A DNA stretch of 20,518 nucleotides from contig CAYNLW010000021.1 in NCBI GenBank assembly GCA_964398195.1, forward strand, positions 1 to 20,518. The letters are read 5' to 3'. The translations under genes and the position numbers were made by a program. Below are positions 7,642 through 13,370 of this stretch, piece by piece. The stretch is from RFPI01 sp964398195 (GTDB lineage Bacteria; Pseudomonadota; Gammaproteobacteria; Burkholderiales; Methylophilaceae). The notes below the pieces were generated by a model. That model worked only from the letters and a program-made list of their open reading frames with translations, was not told the origin of the DNA and made no database searches. Positions within the stretch are counted from its first letter, which is position 1, and every line of letters begins with the position of its first letter.

Positions 7642-8790
7642 TTAATAAACTGAAACCCCAGCCAACGACTGCAAACGTTGCTGCTGCTGCTTCAATACCG
7701 TTAAAAACTGATCGATTTCGGCTAGGCTATTTTGTGCGCTCACACTCACCCGCACCGCACCACGCGCCAAATCTGGCGCCACACCCATGGCCATCAACAC
7801 ATGGCTAGGTTCTGTGCTGTCGCTAGAACAAGCCGATCCACTGGCCACGGCAAATCCTGCATTATCCAAAGCTACCACCATGGTTTCGCCTTCTATGCCA
7901 GCAAAGGCAAAAAAACTAGTGTTGGCGACGCGCTTGGCCGCTTGCCCAAACACGCTAGCGCCTAGGCTTAACAAACCTTGCTCTAAATGGTCGCGCAGTT
8001 GTTGGCAATGCGCTTGGCTATGAGATAAACGGCTGCTTAATAGTTCACAAGCTTTGCCAAAGCCGACGATGGCTGCCACGTTTTCTGTGCCACTGCGCAA
8101 ACCACGCTCTTGGCCGCCACCATGCAATAGCGGCTGAATATCCACGCGCTTATCTAAAATCAAGGCGCCTGCGCCTTGCGGGCCATAAATCTTGTGCGAA
8201 GAAAGCGTCATTGCAGACACGCCTAATTCGGCAAAATTAATCTCGATTTTGCCCAATGCCTGCACCGCATCGGTGTGCATCCAAGCGCCATGTTGCTTGG
8301 CCAACTGCGCCAAAGCGGCGATATCTTGAATCACGCCGGTTTCGTTGTTCACCATCATCACCGACACCAAGCTAGTTGGCTTTTCTAAATTCACTTGCAA
8401 GCTATCCGCTAATACCCGCCCATGCTGGTCGCAAGCGATAACGCCTATGCGATGTCCCAAACGGCGCATGGCAAACGCAGGACGGGTCACCGCAGGATGC
8501 TCGATGGCGCTGACCACGATTTGTTGCTCGCTCTCGCCAGCCATGCCTTGAATAGCAAAGTTATTCGATTCAGTACCACCGCTGGTAAACACTACTTGGG
8601 TAGGGTGCGCACCCACTGCATACGCCACCTGCTGACGCGCCACATCGATCGCCTGACGCGCTGCCCGACCAAAGCCGTGGCGGCTGGTTGGGTTGCCGTA
8701 TTGGTGATGCAAATACGGCTGCATAGCCTCAAGCACCAAGGGGTCTAGCAAGGTGGTGCTGTTGTTATCAAAAAATACGCTGGCGCTCAT
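7642..8790 (-). CDS. Second cysteine desulfurase (NifS/IscS-like)
   Basis: A second PLP-dependent desulfurase sits inside the isc operon. The 382 residues carry the fold and active site: FFDNNSTTLLDPLV, TSGGTESNNFAIQG (69-82), the PLP lysine Lys200 in SSHKIYGPQGAG, and the catalytic Cys321 in ASGSACSSDSTEPSHVLMAMG. It lacks the IscS-type C-terminal tail that docks IscU and ends in a Gln-rich segment (LKQQQQRLQSLAGVSVY). It resembles NifS and general family members more than IscS. It starts 6 bases after the iscR stop, so translation is probably coupled to iscR. Both desulfurases look intact, so this one may supply sulfur to a different acceptor, which is an inference. The exact subfamily is unsure. 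Confidence 0.93.
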   Translation of the reverse strand: MSASVFFDNNSTTLLDPLVLEAMQPYLHHQYGNPTSRHGFGRAARQAIDVARQQVAYAVGAHPTQVVFTSGGTESNNFAIQGMAGESEQQIVVSAIEHPAVTRPAFAMRRLGHRIGVIACDQHGRVLADSLQVNLEKPTSLVSVMMVNNETGVIQDIAALAQLAKQHGAWMHTDAVQALGKIEINFAELGVSAMTLSSHKIYGPQGAGALILDKRVDIQPLLHGGGQERGLRSGTENVAAIVGFGKACELLSSRLSHSQAHCQQLRDHLEQGLLSLGASVFGQAAKRVANTSFFAFAGIEGETMVVALDNAGFAVASGSACSSDSTEPSHVLMAMGVAPDLARGAVRVSVSAQNSLAEIDQFLTVLKQQQQRLQSLAGVSVY

Positions 8791-8796
8791 AATGCC

Positions 8797-9282
8797 CTAG
8801 CTACTCGCCACGCTACCCAAAGCGGCGTCATTTTTCTGCGGGCTAAAATGCACCGTCGCCACGTTACCGCGACTAGCGTTAGCGTGGTTATTCACCAAAT
8901 CTGCTAAGGAAATGCCAGACAGATATTGCAGAATCTGCACATTCAAACTGGTCCATAAGTCATGCGTCATACAGCGCTTATCATCATGGCAATTCTCATT
9001 GCCGCCGCACTGCGTTGCATCAATCTGCTCATCTACCGCACTGATAATTTCTGACACCGAAATACGCGTCAAATCGCGCGCAATCAAATAACCACCGCCA
9101 GGTCCACGCACACTTTTGACCAAGCCACTACGACGCAAACGGCTAAACAACTGCTCAAGATACGACAGCGAAATATTCTGCCGCTCACTAATCCCCGCCA
9201 AGGTCACGGGCTTATGCGCCTCATGAATAGCCAAGTCCAGCATCGCGGTCACTGCAAATCTTCCTTTGGTGGTCAAACGCAT
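8797..9282 (-). CDS. iscR: Rrf2-family Fe-S sensing repressor IscR
   Basis: IscR carries a [2Fe-2S] cluster and in that form represses the isc operon, so low cluster supply raises expression. The 161 residues have an N-terminal winged helix (MRLTTKGRFAVTAMLDLA..., recognition region ISLSYLEQLFSRLRRSGLVKSVRGPGGGY) and the cluster ligands Cys92, Cys98, Cys104 and His107, at the same positions as in E. coli. It is the first gene of the leftward operon and its own binding site overlaps the promoter (9354-9378). Ribosome-site complementarity is modest (GGGAT). Confidence 0.97.
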   Translation of the reverse strand: MRLTTKGRFAVTAMLDLAIHEAHKPVTLAGISERQNISLSYLEQLFSRLRRSGLVKSVRGPGGGYLIARDLTRISVSEIISAVDEQIDATQCGGNENCHDDKRCMTHDLWTSLNVQILQYLSGISLADLVNNHANASRGNVATVHFSPQKNDAALGSVASS

Positions 9283-9345
9283 GGTGATATCCCTGCTTCA
9301 AAAAAGTTTAAGAGGCCAATATAAACGCCATTTTTAAGGTGGCGA

Positions 9346-9376
9346 ATTGTAAAATACCTTAATGCTTTAGTCAACT
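9346..9376 (-). promoter_or_regulatory. Sigma70 promoter of the isc operon
   Basis: On the minus strand the -35 is TTGACT (plus positions 9369-9374) and the -10 is TACAAT (plus 9346-9351), separated by exactly 17 bases. Each differs from consensus at a single position. Transcription would start near 9339, giving a leader of about 57 bases before the iscR ATG at 9282. The -35 lies within the IscR site. Confidence 0.85.
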
Positions 9377-9378
9377 AT
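9354..9378 (-). promoter_or_regulatory. Type-1 IscR binding site
   Basis: Read leftward, this 25-bp element starts ATAGTTGACTAAAG and ends AAGGTAT. It fits the E. coli type-1 IscR consensus (ATASYYGACT ... RRSTAT) at nearly all fixed positions, and the main departure is ATTA in place of AGTC in the right half. It covers the -35 of the isc promoter, the position expected for repression by [2Fe-2S]-IscR. The consensus is known from gamma-proteobacteria, and use here is inferred from the match and placement. Confidence 0.8.
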
Positions 9379-9492
9379 TATGCGGGAATAGTTCCAGTAC
9401 TTTTTATCATCAGCGCATTTGGCAGAAATACAATAAAATCAAGCTTTGCGGCCTAGCCTGCTAAAAAAATAGACAAATCAAATTACACAAAA

Positions 9493-9528
9493 CTGTCACA
9501 AAAACTTCATTAAAGATAAGCTTATTTT
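9493..9528 (+). promoter_or_regulatory. Possible Pho box and -10 before the H1-like gene
   Basis: CTGTCACAAAAACTTCAT at 9493-9510 matches a PhoB box (two CTGTCAT-type repeats, 11-base period) at 14 of 18 positions, with a good first half and a poor second half. TATTTT at 9523-9528 could serve as a -10. The string AACTGTCACAA also occurs upstream of pstS at 12162-12172. It is weak evidence on its own. Confidence 0.3.
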
Positions 9529-9565
9529 GTAATAAATTAATAGGCCTTTGCTAGGGAGAACGGAA

Positions 9566-9964
9566 ATGAAAATTTGCAAACCTGAATACTTAGAACGCGC
9601 CAAACTGTTATCGCAAGAAGAACAGGAACGTTTAATGTCGCGCATGGCAGGCAAACTTCCTAAACGACTGCAAAAAGAACAGCTCTCTGTGCAAGAAGCA
9701 ATCGCCATTCAGTTAGAAATTGAAGACGAGCAATTGCAAGAATGGCGCACCCGCATGCAACAAATCAAAAAAGAAAACGACAAAAAAGCCAGCAAACAAG
9801 CTATCAAAGCGGAAAAGAAAAATATCCCCACCATTAAAACAGCGAAAAAATCTACCGCTAAAAAGCCTGCCACACCCGCGAAAAAACCGGCTGTAGCCAA
9901 AAAATCCGCCACAACCATCCCAAAACCAAACAGCGCAGCCACCAAATCCAAACCACTGGAATAA
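9566..9964 (+). CDS. Conserved small protein with histone-H1-like Lys/Ala/Pro tail
   Basis: Residues 1-70 (MKICKPEYLERAKLLSQEEQERLMSRMAGKLPKRLQ...) are charged, helix-forming and free of membrane segments. Residues 71-132 are a low-complexity tail rich in Lys, Ala, Pro and Thr (KKSTAKKPATPAKKPAVAKKS), like bacterial histone-H1-like and AlgP-type proteins that bind DNA through basic tails. The start at 9566 is preceded by AGGGAGAA at a good distance. A TTG six codons upstream (9548) is open but less likely. I believe the N-terminal part is a conserved unnamed family in betaproteobacteria, but that is from memory. Nucleoid binding is an inference from the tail only. It stands alone, divergent from the isc operon. 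Confidence 0.75.
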   Translation: MKICKPEYLERAKLLSQEEQERLMSRMAGKLPKRLQKEQLSVQEAIAIQLEIEDEQLQEWRTRMQQIKKENDKKASKQAIKAEKKNIPTIKTAKKSTAKKPATPAKKPAVAKKSATTIPKPNSAATKSKPLE

Positions 9965-9998
9965 CCTGTAACCACCACCCATACCAGATGGCCACCTA

Positions 9999-10065
9999 AT
10001 CGCCCTTCATTCCCATCTTCGGTGGGGTGCCGCTCTGCGGCAAGGTGGTCGCGCCGGCAGGCGCC
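9999..10065. repeat. GC-rich intergenic repeat, copy A (core only)
   Basis: This 67-base unit starts ATCGCCCTTCATTCCCATCT and ends GGCGCC. It holds GCCGC-TCT-GCGGC and GCGCC...GGCGC stem-loops and is much richer in G+C than its surroundings. It is repeated almost exactly 88 bases later as copy B and again at 11638 as copy C. It lacks the AT-rich 70-base extension of copies B and C. No coding role is apparent. Confidence 0.85.
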
Positions 10066-10086
10066 CAAACCAACAAGCCCCACATC

Positions 10087-10223
10087 ATCGCCCTTCATTC
10101 CCATCTTCGGAGGGGTGCCGCTCTGCGGCGGGGTGGTCGCGCCGGTAGGCGCCTAAAAAATAACAAGCTCACCCACCTTTTAATAGGATGCTCTGACGCA
10201 GGAAGCGCATCAATCGCGAAAGC
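10087..10223. repeat. Intergenic repeat, copy B (core plus extension), left flank of the AbiEii cassette
   Basis: The core (10087-10153) matches copy A. The extension (10154-10223) includes the strings ACCTTTTAATAGGATGCTCT and GAAGCGCATCAATCGCG. Positions 10096-10223 align without gaps to 11638-11765 with 8 differences in 128 bases by my count. The two copies are in the same orientation and flank the nucleotidyltransferase and winged-helix genes. Confidence 0.9.
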
Positions 10224-10275
10224 CCCTAGACCAAATTCAATCACTCGCACAACAACAAACAATCAGAAAATTAGT

Positions 10276-10303
10276 TTGACTTTCTCGATTATTAAAATAA
10301 AAT
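10276..10303 (+). promoter_or_regulatory. Probable promoter of the AbiEii-like cassette
   Basis: TTGACT (10276-10281) and TAAAAT (10298-10303), 16 bases apart, are each one base from the sigma70 consensus. The start point would be near 10310, about 20 bases before the ATG at 10331, inside an inverted repeat. Confidence 0.55.
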
Positions 10304-10319
10304 AAGTAATACATTACTT
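10304..10319. promoter_or_regulatory. Operator-like inverted repeat at the cassette start point
   Basis: AAGTAAT (10304-10310) and ATTACTT (10313-10319) form a perfect 7-bp palindrome with a 2-base centre. It begins right after the -10 and covers the likely transcription start. This is where a repressor site for autoregulation would be expected. AbiE systems are known to autoregulate through inverted repeats in their promoter. Confidence 0.5.
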
Positions 10320-10330
10320 TTTTAAATTTT

Positions 10331-11080
10331 ATGACCAAAGCCATAGACCAAAATACACTTTATTTAGCACAAGATCATTTTCTTGAGTTATTAAAAAAAG
10401 TAGATTTCCAAAGCATGCCCATCATGCTTTGCGGTGGCACTGCGCTTGCGCGGGTATATCTTCACCACCGCGTTTCTTATGATTTAGATTTCTTTATCGA
10501 TGCAAAATTTAACCCTGATAAATTAGCCTTTCAATTAGGCAAACAAGGGATGCAAATAAGTGATATTCAAATAGCAACCGGCGGGGCTTTGGTGCATCAG
10601 TTATCGGCTTATGTTTTGGTTGATAACATCAGACTGCAAGTATCTTTTATCGAGGATAACTATGCGGGGATGTTTGCCAGCACGCAGCAAAAGATTGGTA
10701 GCGCAGAGTTTAATATTGAATCGGTTGAGGGCTTATACCACCGCAAACTACGCACCATTTCTGGTTCAGGCAATTCCGATCGGCCTGTGGATGGCCGTCA
10801 ATCCGCCCGCGATTTATTTGACTTGTGGGTACTAGACCAAATGATTCAACCGATTAACGGCTTCATATTGAGCATCAACCGCCTAGGCGCAAACTTCCCA
10901 CAAAAAGCATTTATCACAGGGTTATTAGCCATGCCATGGCTAGACATGATGGATGAATTTGATCAACTAGACATCAATCCCGATAACCCCTATTGCAAAG
11001 AAATCGCTACTGGTAATCGCATGCACATAGTCAGAACTAGAATGCATCAAGTCATACAGGAGCTAGCACAACATGGCTAA
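10331..11080 (+). CDS. AbiEii/AbiGii-type nucleotidyltransferase (toxin-like)
   Basis: This is a member of the DNA-polymerase-beta-like nucleotidyltransferase fold used by AbiEii toxins of type IV toxin-antitoxin and phage-abortive systems. The 249 residues show the core motif CGGTALARVYLHHRVSYDLDFF at 34-55, with Gly35-Gly36, Arg47, Ser49 and the acidic pair Asp51/Asp53. Later motifs are Lys139 in HRKLRTI and ARDLFDLWVLD at 159-169 with Asp161 and Asp164, all fitting the family. No strong ribosome site is seen before the ATG at 10331. The last 8 bases overlap the next gene. Unlike classical AbiE loci, no antitoxin gene precedes it. The A+T-rich look and flanking repeats suggest acquisition. 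Toxicity and substrate cannot be read from sequence. Confidence 0.88.
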   Translation: MTKAIDQNTLYLAQDHFLELLKKVDFQSMPIMLCGGTALARVYLHHRVSYDLDFFIDAKFNPDKLAFQLGKQGMQISDIQIATGGALVHQLSAYVLVDNIRLQVSFIEDNYAGMFASTQQKIGSAEFNIESVEGLYHRKLRTISGSGNSDRPVDGRQSARDLFDLWVLDQMIQPINGFILSINRLGANFPQKAFITGLLAMPWLDMMDEFDQLDINPDNPYCKEIATGNRMHIVRTRMHQVIQELAQHG

Positions 11081-11618
11081 ATTATCGCAGCGAGAAATCT
11101 TATGGAATTCACTTGCAAGATCTTGCTTTCAAGACCGTGTGATGCCCTATCAATATTGGTTAGCCGCGATTACGCAACGCGACCATCATGAGCATGGCAA
11201 TGTATTAAACCAATCACTCACTTGGATAAGCGCAGCCAATTTTGTGCGCTTATTAGGCGAAAAACAGTTCTGTTCGATTTGGAAAAATATTGCCAACGAC
11301 GCCAACTTAACGCGCAACCCAATACGACAAAGCAAAATCATTTTAGACGGCTTCTGGGCCTATTTAATGACCGGCTTCTTCTTCACCCGCCCAGACATGA
11401 CCCTCAACAAACCCTTAAGCAAAGGCTTGAAAACCGTCTATCTAAAAATTTCCGAACAACCCACCAGCAGCATCTATCAAGTCGCCAAGCAAACCCAACG
11501 CCCCTACAGCCGCGTCTATCAAGACGTCAAAACACTACAACAACTGGGCTTAGTCCACATGACGCCTAGCAAACAATCCGGCAGAACAGTCAAGCTATTA
11601 AGCATAGCAGCAAGCTAA
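11073..11618 (+). CDS. Unrecognised protein with C-terminal winged helix, partner of the AbiEii-like gene
   Basis: I do not recognise the full-length family. The 181 residues have a helical N-terminal part rich in Trp, Phe and Tyr (WLAAITQRDHHEHGNVLNQSLTWISAANFVRLLG) and, at about 130-180, a likely winged helix-turn-helix. Helices around SSIYQVAKQTQRPYSRVYQDVKTLQQLGLV are followed by a basic wing (TPSKQSGRTVKLLS), as in MarR- or ArsR-like DNA-binding domains. The ATG overlaps the upstream gene by 8 bases (ATGGCTAA), and AGGAG stands at 11058-11062, so translation is coupled. This fits a toxin-antitoxin arrangement in which this protein restrains the nucleotidyltransferase and perhaps represses the promoter. 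It differs from canonical AbiEi, which has its winged helix at the N-terminus and is encoded upstream. Confidence 0.75.
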   Translation: MAKLSQREILWNSLARSCFQDRVMPYQYWLAAITQRDHHEHGNVLNQSLTWISAANFVRLLGEKQFCSIWKNIANDANLTRNPIRQSKIILDGFWAYLMTGFFFTRPDMTLNKPLSKGLKTVYLKISEQPTSSIYQVAKQTQRPYSRVYQDVKTLQQLGLVHMTPSKQSGRTVKLLSIAAS

Positions 11619-11637
11619 ATCCCACCTCGTTGTTACA

Positions 11638-11765
11638 CATTCCCATCTTCGGCGGGGTGCCGCTATGCGGCGGGGTGGTCGCGCCGCTAGGCGCCTAGAA
11701 AATAAAAAGCCCACCCACCTTTTAATAGGATGCTCTGACGCAGGAAGCGCATCAATCGTGCAAGC
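11638..11765. repeat. Intergenic repeat, copy C, right flank of the AbiEii cassette
   Basis: Aligns without gaps and in the same orientation to 10096-10223 (copy B). It shares the CATTCCCATCTTCGG start, the GCCGC/GCGGC and GGCGCC elements, and the extension with GATGCTCTGACGCAGGAAGC. It starts 20 bases after the winged-helix gene. Copies B and C are 1542 bases apart, start to start. Confidence 0.9.
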
Positions 11766-12155
11766 AATTCAATGACTAACAACCATAACTAAAATGCCGT
11801 TTGGTGAATTTCTGAAAATGTAATTATGTGAATTTGGCCTTTGATGAATTTAACAAAGATAGTGTGGGGTGGGGCATCACATCGGATGACCTACAATTTT
11901 TCGTCCGCAAAATGAGGGTGTGAGCACCGCGATTGATGCGCTTCATCCGAGGAGTAGATTTTGGTATGGGTGATTAATAGATTACAACTGGATTGATGCC
12001 CTTTCTACATTTGAGCATTGCAAGAATGACGAGCAACTTCGATGGCTTGAAAGCTAAAATTGGAGTTGATCAATAGCAAAGCAAAAATTTGTAGCCATTA
12101 GCCGTCAAAAAGAGTGTTGTCGCGGTTTTTTTGTTTCCATTATTTCAACAATCAA
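11766..12155. other. Non-coding, mosaic-looking stretch downstream of repeat C
   Basis: No open frame of more than about 30 codons with a credible start is seen. The stretch contains an inverted 17-base piece of the repeat extension (11928-11944). Short protein-like frames, for example one ending ...WGITSDDLQFFVRKMRV near 11922, suggest decayed gene fragments, but no family is recognisable. Confidence 0.5.
11928..11944 (-). repeat. Inverted 17-bp fragment of the repeat extension
   Basis: CGCGATTGATGCGCTTC here is the exact reverse complement of GAAGCGCATCAATCGCG at 10202-10218 in copy B. Copy C has the same sequence except for one base near its end. It could be one end of a mobile short element or the remnant of another copy. 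Confidence 0.6.
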
Positions 12156-12163
12156 GACTAAAA

Positions 12164-12196
12164 CTGTCACAATCAAATGATAATTTGGTTTATAAA
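12164..12196 (+). promoter_or_regulatory. Upstream half-conserved Pho box and -10 of pst
   Basis: CTGTCACAATCAAATGAT (12164-12181) has a perfect first half-repeat and a poor second one. TATAAA (12191-12196) follows at the distance usual for PhoB-dependent promoters. It may be a weaker upstream pst promoter or a remnant. Confidence 0.4.
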
Positions 12197-12255
12197 ATCA
12201 CTGAAACAGCAGAAGAAAAAATGAATATTCAGTTAAAATAATGACCAATATTTAA

Positions 12256-12289
12256 CTGTCATAAATTTGTAACATTGGATTAATAGAAT
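12256..12289 (+). promoter_or_regulatory. Pho box and -10 of the pst operon
   Basis: CTGTCATAAATTTGTAAC at 12256-12273 fits the PhoB box (CTGTCATAWAWCTGTCAY), with a perfect first half, the correct AT spacer and TTGTAAC for the second repeat. TAGAAT at 12284-12289 lies 10 bases after it, the expected -10 position with the box replacing the -35. The leader to the pstS ATG would be about 30 bases. Induction by low phosphate is inferred from the match and the gene's role. Confidence 0.75.
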
Positions 12290-12327
12290 TGGCAAATCTA
12301 ATCAGACCAATTCATCATGGAGGAAAC

Positions 12328-13311
12328 ATGAAAGCAAAACTTATTTATAGCGTTGTCGGCGCAATGTTCGCGGTTGCTAGTTTGTCAGCTTCGGCGGCAG
12401 AAAAGATTATCAAGATTGACGGGTCTTCTACCGTTTATCCTATTTCCGAGGCGGTGGCTGAGGAGTTCCAGAAGGTTAGCAAGGTCAAGGTGACTGTGGG
12501 TGAATCGGGCACGGGCGGTGGTTTTAAGAAGTTCTGCCGTGGCGAGACTGATATCTCTGACGCATCTCGTCCTATCAAACAAAAAGAAATTCAAGAGTGT
12601 AATGCTGCTGGTGTGCAATTTATTGAGCTGCCCATTGCTTATGATGCGCTGACTGTGGTGGTGAATCCTAAGAATGATTGGGTGAAGTCTTTGTCTGTGG
12701 CGGAATTGCATGAAATGTGGAAGTCCGGCTCGTCAGTTAAATCTTGGAAGCAAGTGAATGCTGCTTTCCCAGACGAGAAAATGGCTTTGTTTGGCCCTGG
12801 CACAGCTTCTGGTACTTTTGATTATTTCACTGAGGCGATTAATGGCAAGGCGCAATCTAGCCGCTCTGACTTTACCCCTTCTGAAGATGACAATGTGTTA
12901 GTGCAAGGTGTGGCAAGCAATAAGGGCGCGATTGGTTATTTTGGTTATGCTTACTATGACGAAAATAAAGATAAATTGCGTGCTATCCCTATCGCGCCAA
13001 AAGCAGGTGCTACACCAGTCACACCTTCTGCTGAAACTGTGATGAATGGGACTTATCAACCGCTTTCTCGTCCTTTGTTTATCTATGTGAATGCCACAGC
13101 AGCAGCGTTTAAGCCAGAAGTGAAAGAGTTTGTGAATTTCTATTTGGCCAATGCGCCCAAGTTGGTGAAAGAAGTGAAGTATGTGCCACTGCCAGCCGAG
13201 GACTATAGCGCGGTGACTGCGCACTTTAAGGCGATGAAACCAGGCACTGGTTTTGATGGCACACCTGAAGTCGGCATCAAGATTCAAGATTTGATTAAGC
13301 GTATTAAGTAA
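12328..13311 (+). CDS. pstS: Periplasmic phosphate-binding protein PstS
   Basis: Substrate-binding component of the high-affinity phosphate ABC transporter. The ATG at 12328 follows GGAGG and opens a clean Sec signal peptide (MKAKLIYSVVGAMFAVASLSASA, cut before AEK). An earlier in-frame start at 12289 overlaps the -10 and is unlikely. The 327 residues carry phosphate-site motifs: DGSSTVYPIS (31-40), SGTGGGFKKFCRGETDISDASRP (60-82) and FGPGTASGTFDYF further on. Cys70 and Cys91 could form a disulfide in the periplasm. It is the first gene of the pst operon, behind a Pho box. A strong hairpin after the stop should make pstS mRNA more abundant than the rest. Confidence 0.97.
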   Translation: MKAKLIYSVVGAMFAVASLSASAAEKIIKIDGSSTVYPISEAVAEEFQKVSKVKVTVGESGTGGGFKKFCRGETDISDASRPIKQKEIQECNAAGVQFIELPIAYDALTVVVNPKNDWVKSLSVAELHEMWKSGSSVKSWKQVNAAFPDEKMALFGPGTASGTFDYFTEAINGKAQSSRSDFTPSEDDNVLVQGVASNKGAIGYFGYAYYDENKDKLRAIPIAPKAGATPVTPSAETVMNGTYQPLSRPLFIYVNATAAAFKPEVKEFVNFYLANAPKLVKEVKYVPLPAEDYSAVTAHFKAMKPGTGFDGTPEVGIKIQDLIKRIK

Positions 13312-13338
13312 TTTACTGCTTAATTCATTTATTGCTTA

Positions 13339-13370
13339 AATAAGGGGTGTTACACCCCTTATTATTGTTT
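13339..13370 (+). terminator. Attenuating hairpin between pstS and pstC
   Basis: AATAAGGGGTG (13339-13349) and CACCCCTTATT (13353-13363) form an 11-bp perfect stem with a 3-base loop, followed by ATTGTTT. It probably gives partial termination or protects the 3' end of pstS mRNA, so that the binding protein outnumbers the membrane parts. Confidence 0.75.

Larger units (their letters stand above)
9965..10330. other. Non-coding stretch before the AbiEii-like gene
   Basis: This 366-base gap is filled mainly by repeat copies A and B. The last 100 bases become A+T-rich and hold a likely promoter and an inverted repeat for the AbiEii-like gene. An open frame through the repeats (10027-10305) is rejected as an artefact of the GC-rich units. 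Confidence 0.7.

Noticed and set aside
9326..9344. Stem CGCCA...TGGCG next to the isc start point
   Set aside because: Only five pairs with a nine-base loop, and it straddles the likely start of transcription, so it cannot form fully in the mRNA.
9709..10104. Leftward 131-codon frame opposite the H1-like gene and repeat A
   Set aside because: It is the complement of the Lys/Ala/Pro-rich tail plus repeat DNA. The opposite frame has a good ribosome site and a conserved-looking N-terminus.
10027..10305. 92-codon rightward frame through the repeat copies
   Set aside because: Most of it is repeat sequence with hairpins. It has no ribosome site or recognisable domain and is interrupted in copy C. 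GC-rich repeats often leave chance open frames.
9999..11765. The three repeat copies as a CRISPR array
   Set aside because: Spacing is irregular (88 and 1542 bases), units are 58-137 bases long, there are no uniform spacers and no cas genes.
12085..12135. Possible terminator with T run at 12124-12132
   Set aside because: No stable stem precedes the T run and there is no gene immediately upstream to terminate.
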